Positions 54,666 to 64,000 of a stretch of DNA of 64,000 bases are shown piece after piece. Source of the DNA: Phytophthora hibernalis (lineage: Eukaryota > Oomycota > Peronosporomycetes > Peronosporales > Peronosporaceae). The notes beneath the pieces are model-generated. The model had not been told where the DNA came from and did no database searches. It saw nothing but the letters and a program-made list of their open reading frames with translations. Location: assembly GCA_012656075.1 (NCBI GenBank), contig JAAKBF010000403.1, forward strand, positions 868,001-932,000, written 5' to 3'. The translations under genes were made by a program, and so were the position numbers. Every line of letters starts with the position of its first letter. The stretch's first letter is position 1.

Positions 54666-56407
54666 ATGAACTGCGTGACGGTATACTTTGTATTGTTTTC
54701 GCTGTTCATCGCTTCAGTTGCATCCACGTCGGAATTCGGATTCCATGACATCATTGGTATATTTACGTCGGCACCCGCCTCAACACCAGCAGCGACTTCA
54801 CAATTCTCTAATTATTCTACATCACCAACAACGAATCGGGCACCGGAGCTTAAGATCACTCAACCAAATTCGTCGACGGCATCTTCAGATACTGCTTCGG
54901 GGTCTACCGATGCAACACGGTTCATGGTTGGCTCCACGGTGACAGCCGTCAGCACATTCGCGTCAACCTACAGCAACTGGGTCGGACCGGTTGCGAGGCC
55001 GTCAGACATGGCGTGCTATCGTGAGTCGCACTTTGGCAAGACATGTCCGGATGAGTTCAACAGCAAATGGGGAACGTGTTGGGCCCAGTGTCCTATCGAG
55101 TTCCCAGTACAGTGCGGGATGGAATGCATCCGACAGAACGACGACTGCAAGCTCGAGGTGGTGTCCAAGGTTGCGTACGTGTTTCAGTCGGTCATGGCGC
55201 TAGCGATGTTCAATATCTACGGCCAGTTCAAGTTGATGACGCAGGCAGTTCGAATTGCCTTCCAGTGCTCCAAAGAGATCGCAAACTTGGTAAAACAGCT
55301 CAGCAAATACACCCGCGGTGTGCTGGTGACGAACCCAGAGACAACACCGTCTCAACTGTTGGCGATACTGTACCAAACAGACAACGTGGTGTTCGATATT
55401 CCGGTCACGATCGCCACTTGCCTCGGCATCCCTGTCAATCCCAGTTTGAGATTTAAGGACAAGATCACGAACACGGCCGAGCTCATCTTGAAAGAAATCG
55501 TCGCAGGTGCCGGTGCGATCCTCGTGAGCTGGGATTCATTTAAAGCTTTCATGAAGAGGGTTCTTCTGGGGAGTCGATCAAAGGCCTAAGCATGACGGAG
55601 ATCACGTCTCTGCAGTCGGCGTTCAAGTCGAACACGACCTGTGGATACGACATGAAGCGCATCGCTGATCGTACGTGGATGACGGTCTTAGCTCTTCGCA
55701 AACAAAATCCAGAGATGTCCGAGAACGACCTACGCACTTACATGAGCACGTCGACCCTCGTGTTGAACGACATCCCGATCGCGACAAACAACTGCATGCA
55801 GGAGCTGATTGCTGAGTCAGGCGAAGAAAAAGCTTATGCTACCCGCGCCACGCTACGGGCAACGTTAGGAGTCATTGTGGAAGACCTGATCAAGTCTGGA
55901 ACGAGCAATAATGGCACCTTTTTCACCGCCGAGAGGTACGCGCGCAAGGTTGCCGACAAAGCGTTATCATTTTACGGCGTTTGGGATATCAAGGGCATCA
56001 CGAATGTGGTCGGAGAATACCTGCAGACAATTTGTGGACCGACAAAGTTCGTCGGCGACATCGACGATGGTCCTGTGGAGAAAGCTTTGGGTCTGAAGAC
56101 GACTGACAAGGCCTTCGACGGCAGCACTGGTTCATGGACAAAGGAAGGTGATGGTATGGCCACCATCACTTTCCAGAGTAGTGATATGGAAGACGTGACT
56201 GTGAACATCATTTCAGCGGGTAAGACGATCGACAAGGTGGCTGTCTCGGCTGGTGGGACTGCGACTTGGAGCTCAAACATTATAACCCTAGGAGGGAAGA
56301 CATTGTACCTGGACCGTTGGCGTCCGGGTATACTAGGGCTTCCTGGTTCAGGCGGCGGGTCATTGGTTTTTGGATGCCTCGAACAGTGGGGATCGGTGGC
56401 CATTTAG
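54666..56407 (+). CDS. Secreted protein of unknown family, one frameshift
   Basis: The start gives a clear signal peptide (MNCVTVYFVLFSLFIASVAS). A Ser/Thr-rich stretch of ~70 residues follows, then VSTFASTYSNWVGPVARP and a Cys-rich block (about residues 118-160, with seven Cys including CWAQC and CGMEC), then a helical part. Near 55553 a one-base shift moves the frame; the second part continues through SIKGLSMTEITSLQSAF and ends at 56407 after a beta-rich C-terminal domain (VNIISAGKTIDKVAVSAGG, KTLYLDRWRPGILGLPG). Combined length about 580 residues. I see no RxLR or LFLAK motif. A second family member starts at the right edge of the window. Function not known. Confidence 0.65.
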
Positions 56408-56506
56408 ATCTAAAAGTGAAGTTGAACGTGAGTTAGTCGGTGATACAGACGTTGTACATAGAACTACACATGTAATTCAGGTAGAAATAATAGAAATAGA
56501 TGAATT

Positions 56507-57998
56507 CTGAGATCGACAAGGCCGTGCGCTTGCGCCCGGGCGAGCTCTGAAATTTAAATGAAATGGTGAAGTGAACTGCTTTGATTAAACACGTGCCCTG
56601 GGGCGTAGCTTCCACGCCAAGTGTTTTAAAAGTAGAAGAGTGAGTTTTAACAATGTGGTGGGGAGACGAACATGAGGAGCGGTGAATTGTATTTTCGTTT
56701 CATGATACTCACTCAGGTTGATACATATCCGCGGGGGGCTGTTAGTTGAGTACATGTAGCTAAGCTACAGTAGCTTCCTACTTTGCTTCAGTCACAGTTA
56801 GGTAGTCTTGAGCCTTGAGCATGTTCAGATTCTGGTTTGCATCCGCAAACGCCAAAAAAAACACTGAAAAGCCTTAACCTGCAAAAAACCGATGCAGATA
56901 CGTCTTTAATTTTAATTAAAAAAAACAATGCACTTACCATTTCATTTGACATACGCTAGCGCACACTTCAAGGTGCCATGGCATTTCCTTGGAGCCACGT
57001 CTGGCACGACTACCCTAACCCCTGCGCTTTCTCAGCCAATCAGGATCGAAGTTGGCACTCATGGCACACAAGGCGCCCGGTTAGGCTTGGCCCTTAGGCG
57101 TCACTGGTCTGGTTAAATAAGAAGCTAACGAAGCAATCTGATTGGTTATTGGCGTTTATAAAAGATTCATAAGAAAAGGTCAAATTGATTTCCCTTTTAC
57201 TCGATAGTTGATCAAGTTAAATGGAAAAGGCCCGTACCATATGGTATCCTCCAATTTAACTAAACCCGACGGACGAACCAGGCCCTTACCGACAGGAGCC
57301 AAAAGCACTCAAGCACCAATATATATCGAGAATTAGTAAAAAACTGCATGTTGCCTGTTTTTGGCGTGCATTCACGTAACATCTTTGAAAATTGCGTTCA
57401 ATTATAACAATAGGAGCCGGTTCTCCAGCAGAAGTGGCTGCATCGCTACGCCGACCGCCAAGCCGGCTAGATCTATTCGAGGAATCACACGTGAAGACAT
57501 GACTAGCGCCTTTAAAGAACGCCAGTCCACCTTCTAGCATCTGGCCAAAACGTCTTCAACTGGGACTCTGTGGGGAACATCCACCACCAACGGCGGCAAG
57601 CTCGGAGTTAGGTGGACCGCACAAGCACCGGTAGGTGCCTTCTAAGCGAAGTAGGAAACTACTCAACTAATATTATACTTCGTCTGTCAACGTATTTTTC
57701 ACTTTGAAACCAAAGTTTACTTCACCATTCGTCTAGACCACCACAATTTCACTCTTCTCTAATATTTACAATATTTACATCGAAGTAGCTAGGAAGCTAC
57801 ACATCCGGGAGCTTACTTACTAGCTGGAGTGAAGGCATCATATTCGACAAGGCTATTTCTGCGAGGCTTTAGCCCCAAGAAAACACTGAAAAGCCTTGCA
57901 GATACCGGTACGTAATTAAAGCAATGCACTTACCATTTCACTTGACATGTGAATTTCAGAGCCCAACCAGGCGCTAGCGCACGGCCTTGTATTAGGAT
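56507..57998. repeat. Inverted-repeat-bounded accessory segment (possible defective element)
   Basis: GACAAGGCCGTGCGCTTGCGCC...GCTCTGAAATTT...GAAATGG at 56515-56570 recurs inverted at about 57935-57990 (complement CCATTTCACTTGACATGTG...GGCGCTAGCGCACGGCC). A third, direct copy of part of the right repeat (AACACTGAAAAGCCTT, GCAATGCACTTACCATTTCA) is at 56858-56965. The interior has no open frame above 84 codons. This may be a non-autonomous transposon with nested or degenerate ends. No target duplication was recognised. Confidence 0.45.
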
Positions 57999-58299
57999 TG
58001 AAGTGAGTTTGGCTCCTGAGTTCGCAAATTGGAGTTGCATTGTGAGAGGAATCTGACCAAAAGCAAAAATTGACATGTAATCTATTTTTTTAAAATGGGT
58101 GAGGTGTATTGTGTTACTACTAGTAACTAGTAACTTACTAGACCTTGGTTTTAAACTCTAATCACCATTCCAAATCGACCTATCGTCAGATCCGGTCAGG
58201 GTGTTGCGTGCTTTCCTCCCTCGCCTACCCCTTGTACTCTCCGCCTTCTGCCCTCCCCGCTTTCTTCCCTGCTGCTCCATCGGTCTTGCAATTGCCTCT

Positions 58300-61200
58300 C
58301 CGTCCAGTGCTTCACGTCCATTTCCGCTCTCTCTGCTGCTCCTACCAAAAAGCCCACATCTCTCCTTGCGGATCTCTCGCGTGCATTGTACTGACCCCTT
58401 TGTCCATGGCCTGGTTGGCCAGCCAGTCCGCCATCTTGTTGAAGGCTCGGTAATAATGTTGCCAACTCGCCACTGCACATTCATCCGCCAATTTCCTACT
58501 CTGTTTGTACTAGTGAATCAACTTCTTTGACTTTCGTTCCTTCATCTTTTCCAACATCCTCAGAATCAGCGCGCTGTCTCCGACCACGTACACCCCCTTC
58601 CAGCCCATTTCCGCCGCTCTTGTCAGTAAACGGTGCAGTCCCACTATTTCCGCCAAGTTGTTGGTGGTTGTCGGACGACACAAGGCCGTAGCCGCCGCCC
58701 ATACTATCCACCTTCCACCTGCACTATGACATTTCCGCTTCCTCCCGACCCCGGGTTTCCTCTTGCACCACGTCAAAGAAACCCAGACGCGTGACATGCG
58801 TGCAGAGGTCGCCCCTTCAGTATCCGTCGTTCGTCGCCACTGCCTTGTTATTTCCGTCGCCACTCTCCACTCCTTTGCGATGTCGCCGTCAGCGGAAAAT
58901 ACCTCAGTTTATAGCGATCCCCTGCTTCTTTCAACCGATCTCCTAAACCCAGTACAGCCTCGTGCATCATCCTTTTGCTTCCTGCCATCCGGGTGTATGC
59001 GATCCACATTCCAACGCCATATCGCCGTTAGCGTGATTGCACACGCCATGGCCAACATTTGACTGGTTACCTTGTACATCACTTCCCATTCTTCAATTGT
59101 TGTTTTTCCCTAGTCTACCATCCATGCAGGTACTTGTTTGATTTTGAATTCATAAATCTCGCTTGTGGCTCCTTCTAAGTCGTCATCAGTCGTAGTGCCC
59201 CTGTTCCATTGACCGAGCATCATTTTCCAGTGTTCTTTAGCTTCAGGGCATTGCCACACCAAATGTGCAGTTCCTCCTTCTCATCTCCCATCGCACTTCA
59301 AAGCCCCGCACCTGTATCCCTCCGCATTGCTTCTCCATAGCCGTAACCTATTGTATTTCAGTACATTCTGCTCCTGATAGGGCGTGATTCCTTCCATGTT
59401 GTTGGCCTTCACCCAGTCGAATTTGTCCAGCGCCTTCGCAATCTCTTCCTCACCTTTCACCATGTCTTCTGAATGCCCTGCTTTCTGCGAAAATATTGCC
59501 CTCCTCTCCGCAATAAGTAACTCGTAGTATTTCTTGGATCTGCTCCATCTCCATCGTCCCGTTCAAATCGGTAGCATTCTCGTCAATCCCGGATGTGGCG
59601 AAATCCAGACTTGGTTTGCCGGTACTTCCAGCACCCTGGCCACGGCCACTTCTATTGTTTCCGTATCCGCCCAGTCCAATTGCGTGGTTGTTGCGCCCCA
59701 CGTCTGATGCACTTCTTTTACTCCGTCGCATACTTTGAAAATGTGGTGTTTATCCTGTAGCGAGTGATACACGCGTAACATTTCATCCTCCTTACCTTTG
59801 ACGAAGAGTTCTGGATAGTTAACAACCACGTTAATGCTCCATTCCCTAAAAAGGTGTGCGTCGTGACTTGCCATTGGCAAGCTCTTGGGAAAAAGCACCA
59901 CGCCTGATCGCTCCCATAACCATCTTGCTACATCTCCCACCGATAGCATTTCCCCTCTCCCAGTGATTCCAACGTAATCCCTTTGATCATTCTTCCTCCT
60001 CGCATCATCTGTCCATTTCAAGTTCTGCAGTTGTACTCTGTCTACTGCCCTGCAGGAAGTCCCCCTCTCACCTTTTCTGGGTTTTGTGACCTCCTTCATG
60101 GCCCTTAAATACTTCACCTTCCGCTTGTATTCTCAGTCCATTTGACTCCCACGTTGTTCTCAGTCCTTTGCTATAGCGCATTTGGGTCCTGAGTATCTGG
60201 AAGTGCGTCTTCCCTACTAGCCCTGTTGCCTTCCGCATGTTCATCGCCTGCTCCACCCGACGTCCACAGCGTATCCGTGAGTTTGGGCGCCTTTCGCTGC
60301 GTAGTGGGGATGTATCACTCCCATCTCGCCGCGCCAGTATGTCACCCACCACTTGTAAGCTCTTGTCGCTCGTTAGTGCCCATTGCTCGACCATCTTCGC
60401 GCTCAAAGCCAGCAGCTCTACTTCCAGGTTTGGTATTCCCAACCCCCCAACTTTGTCGGTTGCTCCGTCAGTGCCGCATGAACCCATCCCTTGGCTGTCT
60501 TTTCTGGTTCCGCAAAGTAAGCTCTCCATTTGAAGTTCCTGATGCGCCGGTCCGCTGAGCATACTTCAGTCTGTGTGAGCCATGCATGTCGCGCTACATA
60601 GAGTAGCTTTGGCATGATGATCGCCGCTGCTATGGCCGCTCGCTGCGCTACCGTGTTCGTTTTGGTCTCTGCTAGCGCTAGCCTCACCCTCAACGAGTCA
60701 AAGGCTTTGGCCCATGCCGCTTGCGTCACGTCCCCCTCCCCGGCTATGTGTCCCAAATAGCGCGTACTTGCAGTAATCTCCACCCTAAGTGTGCACGTCG
60801 TTCTCGTCCTCCTGCAGCTCTTGTTTTATGTGTCTGCTCCCCAAACGAATGGCTGCCGATTTCTTGATGTTGAGCTGTAGTCCAGATACGGCTGATAACC
60901 TTGCCACCGCCTGTATTGCCGCTGCCTGCATTTCTTGCTGCGCCATGTATATTGCTGTGTCGTCTGCATACCCCGCCACTTTCAAGGCCTGATCCGGACT
61001 CGATCTGTCCAGTACTATTCCGCTGAGGCTGCTGTCGTTCTCGATTTCATCATATAAGAGATCTATAGGTATAATGAAGAGCAGTGGCGCTCGGGGCATC
61101 CTGCCGGATGCCTCTCGTGACCTTGACTGTCTGAGACAGTTCACCGTTCGCCATGAACTTGACGGTGGTATCCGCATGGATCGCGCCTACCATCGCACAA

Positions 61201-63341
61201 AATTTAGGCGGTAAGCCTTTTCATCTTAAAACCTCCATCAGGAAATCTCTGTCTAGCGTATCATACGCTTTGGCGAAGTCCAAAAGTAGAACTTGACCTT
61301 CAGTGAGTTTCGCCTCCGCCTTGCATGCTTCCTTGACCGCTTCAAAGAGGTCAATCACCTCATGAATTGTTTTACCAGGTACGAAACCGCATTGAGTCTT
61401 GTGTACCAGCTTAGATATATGCCTCCTCACTCTCCAGGCTAAGATCCTTGTTAGTATCTTGTAATCCGAATTCAGCAATGCGATAGGTCGGTAGTTCTTC
61501 GGGTTGCTCTTATCTCCTTCTTTGCTAATGCCAAAGATGAATGTCTCCACAAAAGGGGATGGTATCCTCCCCGTATCCATACAATCGTTCATTATTCTGG
61601 TGAGTATAGGCACCAACGTCGAGCACTGGTCCTGATAAAAGTCATTGCCAAGGTCGTCAGGCCCAAATGCCTTTCCTCTTTTGCTCTTCTTAATGGCTCG
61701 TTCCACCTCCTTTTCCGTGATATTGTCGTCAATGTCCCTCAGGTCCGCCGTCCTCCACCTCCGTGCAAACTTGTCCACGTAATCTTGGATTGCCACCTGC
61801 TCGAGTTCGGCTGCGCTAAAACTTGGTTCCCAGCAGTCTGCCAGGATATCATCTTTGTCATGCTGCCCTCTGTATTTATCTTCTCTAGTGGACATCAGCA
61901 TGGGAATGACATTGTCGCCTAACTTTGTGCATATTCGCTTGAAGAAGTGACGAGTGCCGCTTCTAGAGGTCCATGCGTTCTTGGAGATCAAAATTCGTCT
62001 CTTCAGTGTTCGTCGGTTTTGCTGCTCCAGCTGCAATCTCTGTAACAGGTCTTTTCTCTCAGCTTCTATGCTGAGTCGTGTCGGGTCACATTTCCGTAGC
62101 TTACTCTTGATCCTTCTCATCCTTTGTCGAATACCATTGCTCGTGCGCTGCCTCGCTGCTTTCTTTAGGCACGCCATCTCCGCTTTGATCGCCATCTTGA
62201 AGGAGTCCCAGTTGCCCCCTGTTTCTTCAGCCGTTGATGCTTCATGCTCCTGTCGATGCTGTTCTAACAGTGGTTCTACCAAGCTGGCCATCGCAGCTTG
62301 TACATACGAAGGAGGTAGATATATCTTGGCTCTTTTCCGTAATCTGATGGTCCCTTGCGGTTGATGTAATTCCATTAGCACGGCTCTGTGATCCGCCCCA
62401 CACGAAGACTCCTCCGCTGTCACCCCGCGTACCAGCCTCTTGATGTCTGCTCCCACACACCATCTATCCAGTCGTGACGAACCAATAGCTCCACTTGCCG
62501 CTTTATGCGTGTGCGTATGGTGCTCCGCGCCATAGTTCCTGATATCCTGCACCCTTCTACCTCTTGGCAAGTTGTAGTAACCTGCGTCGACTAATCCCCA
62601 TGTATCGATCACCGTTGCCAGCTCCCGTGCTCCGATGTCTTCCGTGTTACCCCCTATTCGGTCAATATCCTGCTGTAGCACACAGATGAAATCTGAAATC
62701 TCACCGACATACAATTGTTGTATCCGTTGGCATCTTGATTTTCTGCAGCTTCTGCAGGAATTTGATTCGCGTAGCACTGCATAAATATTCACGCATATGC
62801 ATTTGTGCCCTGCTAATTCCCCTGTTATCATAATGAGGTGTTCCGATCAATGTTCTATGCCCCATGCTTTGGCCACTTTCATCGACCCATACGGGTTGAC
62901 TAATATAGCCACTCCTGCTCGTCTCTCCTCTTCCAAGGACCAAAATGATAGCTTGCTGGACCTGTTGTGCTTAAACCCCACATAGCAGCTAGTTGACCCT
63001 TCGCTGCTTCATGTTCGCTCTCATGTAGGTGCGTTTCTTGTAGGAAGACTATGTCTCTCTGCCCTCTGTCGTGCTTCTCCTTAATCCCATGTAATTGGCT
63101 TCCTACGTGATCCATGTGTAGCCAAGCCTCGCACGTTGATAGTCGTTAAGCCCCATGTACTGTCATTTTTGTGTTGATATCGTTTTTGTGTTTTCATGTG
63201 TCTGCTGCCCTCCACTTTCGTTCTTCTCACCGTCACTCTGCGTAGGTGCCTGAACTCCAGCTTCCTCCTTTCCATCGCTTCATGTTTCGTCAGGGTTCCA
63301 AAAAGGATGGTATCTGTGGTTGCCAATATTTTTGCGCTCAC
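58300..63341 (-). pseudogene. LINE ORF2: endonuclease, reverse transcriptase, RNase H
   Basis: Endonuclease: GLTTINVRGLATHG and DIVFLQETHLHESEH (63190-63020). Reverse transcriptase: KRGKAFGPDDLGNDFYQ, NYRPIALLNSDYKILTRILA, VHKTQCGFVPGKTIHEVID, EGQVLLLDFAKAYDTLDRDF (61700-61230), then APLLFIIPIDLLYDEIE and VAGYADDTAIYMAQQEM with the YADD catalytic motif (about 60960). Connector: GGLGIPNLEVELLALSAKM. RNase H: NNLAEIVGLHRLLTRAAEM, VVGDSALILRMLEKM and, at about 58440, KMADWLANQAMD. At least six frame changes. The product would copy element RNA into a nicked target, but this copy cannot make it as read. Confidence 0.8.
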
Positions 63342-63365
63342 TTCTTGTCCTCACCGTGACCATCT

Positions 63366-63539
63366 TTACTGAACATTGACACCTTTCTTATCGGAGGCTC
63401 CACCCTCCCTCATTGTATTTCCATCTTCCCTCACTTCAGTCCTCGGCTCACGACATGTCGATTCGTCATCCCCCAAGTCCCCTTTTTCTTGGCTGGAGCG
63501 CACCGGGTTCTTCCTTGAGGAATAAACCTTCCTACCCAT
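63366..63539 (-). CDS. 57-residue charged frame at LINE 5' end
   Basis: Starts MGRKVYSSRKNPVRSSQEKG and ends DKKGVNVQ just upstream of the endonuclease part. It may be the remains of LINE ORF1 or of the N-terminus of ORF2. No Cys-His knuckle is visible. Weak support. Confidence 0.25.
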   Translation of the reverse strand: MGRKVYSSRKNPVRSSQEKGDLGDDESTCREPRTEVREDGNTMREGGASDKKGVNVQ

Positions 63540-63799
63540 AGTCCCGCGCCCCCTGTCCGGCGGTAACAGTCAGTTGGGCCGGACTGTCGTCCTCTGGGGT
63601 GATGTTTTCGTGGTTGTGGTGATCAGTCCTACTTTTTCTGCCATTTGGCTCGCCTCAGCCTCCATCCTGGGAGAAATACTGTCGTAAACCGGTCCCCACC
63701 TGCCGGTGCTTCCCCAACCTCAGTTATACTACTCGTCTCAATCCCTCCGTGAACCTTCCCTTTCTCAAATCGATTGCTTCTCTTTTTGGCTGCTCTGCG

Positions 63800-64000
63800 A
63801 ATATTATTTAGCTCGGACTGCCGTCCACAGTGCAGAAAATTTCAACACAAACCAGCTCGTCCACAACATCGCCTTCTGCAGCTCAAGCATTTCTGGTGTA
63901 TCGGGGTCCACGGATGCGACATTTACAATCAGTTCGGCAACAACTGCCGTCAGTACGATCGAGTCGACCTACGAAAACTGGTTTGGCCCTATCACCACCC
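63800..64000 (+). CDS. Start of a second member of the secreted-protein family, cut by window edge
   Basis: The frame ending at 64000 reads SGSTDATFTISSATTAVSTI, then ESTYENWFGPITT. It aligns with SGSTDATRFMVGSTVTAVST and ASTYSNWVGP of the gene at 54666. Upstream (63836-63905) the Ser/Thr-rich part continues in another frame, so this copy also has a frameshift or an intron. No clear signal peptide was found in the window. Confidence 0.5.

Larger units (their letters stand above)
58155..63540 (-). mobile_element. Non-LTR (LINE) retrotransposon, decayed
   Basis: Reading on the minus strand the order is: short leader frame (63539-63366), apurinic-type endonuclease (63300-62400), reverse transcriptase (62300-60780), connector (60780-59450) and RNase H (58870-58300). 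This is the layout of LINEs that encode RNase H. Many stops and shifts separate the parts. No long terminal repeats and no obvious A-rich tail were seen at the 3' end near 58150. It lies between two members of the secreted-protein family. Confidence 0.82.

Noticed and set aside
54666..56407. RxLR or Crinkler effector
   Set aside because: A signal peptide is present, but no RxLR-dEER or LxLFLAK motif in the expected window after it.
1..64000. rRNA genes (18S, 5.8S, 28S, 5S) linked to the tandem array
   Set aside because: The rDNA-like array layout prompted a look for them; no conserved rRNA core sequence was recognised on either strand.

Overview
The window looks like nuclear DNA of an oomycete, most probably a Peronosporales species of the Phytophthora type. 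The evidence is the mix of compact host genes with short GT-AG introns, flagellar (zoospore) kinesins, tandem DGAT2 genes and PIF/Harbinger, hAT, pogo, Tc1/mariner and LINE relics. I cannot name the species from the sequence alone. No rRNA operon, CRISPR array or bacterial gene is visible.

Layout. (1) 1-4191: eight head-to-tail copies of a ~529-bp unit, each carrying a tRNA-Leu(UAA) gene on the minus strand. (2) 4192-18668: broken and mutated copies of the same unit, opened by transposons: a deleted PIF/Harbinger element (5142-7539), two nearly identical PIF/Harbinger copies that split a tRNA gene at the same base (8186-10747 and 11278-13840, a 3.09-kb tandem duplication), and a decayed hAT element carrying extra DNA (14259-18372). 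(3) 18669-22246: relic zone with a SET/AWS-like fragment, minisatellites and a pogo remnant. (4) 22247-53249: dense host genes. In order: WDR74/NSA1-like, an ankyrin protein, ADCK2-like, two DGAT2 paralogues, an SRRM1-like PWI/RS protein, MMADHC-like, TRMT2A-like, a mariner element, a ubinuclein-like protein, two membrane proteins, a C1GALT1-like glycosyltransferase, kinesin-9, kinesin-2 and an M13 metallopeptidase. (5) 53250-64000: accessory DNA with a secreted-protein gene, inverted-repeat remnants, a minus-strand LINE with endonuclease, reverse transcriptase and RNase H, and the start of a second member of the secreted family at the right edge.

How the parts fit. The host block is ordinary housekeeping: ribosome biogenesis, mitochondrial coenzyme Q kinase, triacylglycerol synthesis, splicing, cobalamin trafficking, tRNA methylation, chromatin assembly, glycosylation. 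It also holds a convergent pair of flagellar motor genes. The tRNA array has acted as a landing zone for DNA transposons and has then been rearranged by unequal exchange.

A caution runs through the whole annotation. Almost every conserved host gene here is broken by one or more single-base deletions, and many sit in homopolymer runs where adding one base restores the expected family motif. I read most of these as consensus sequence errors and annotate the genes as intact host genes with frameshifts noted. The most interesting biology is the tRNA-Leu array with a conserved hairpin in its spacer, a TRMT2A homologue with a large inserted beta-rich domain, an M13 peptidase whose active-site residues are separated by a ~490-residue charged, His-rich insert, and a mariner element lying in a gap of about 30 bp between two convergent stop codons.
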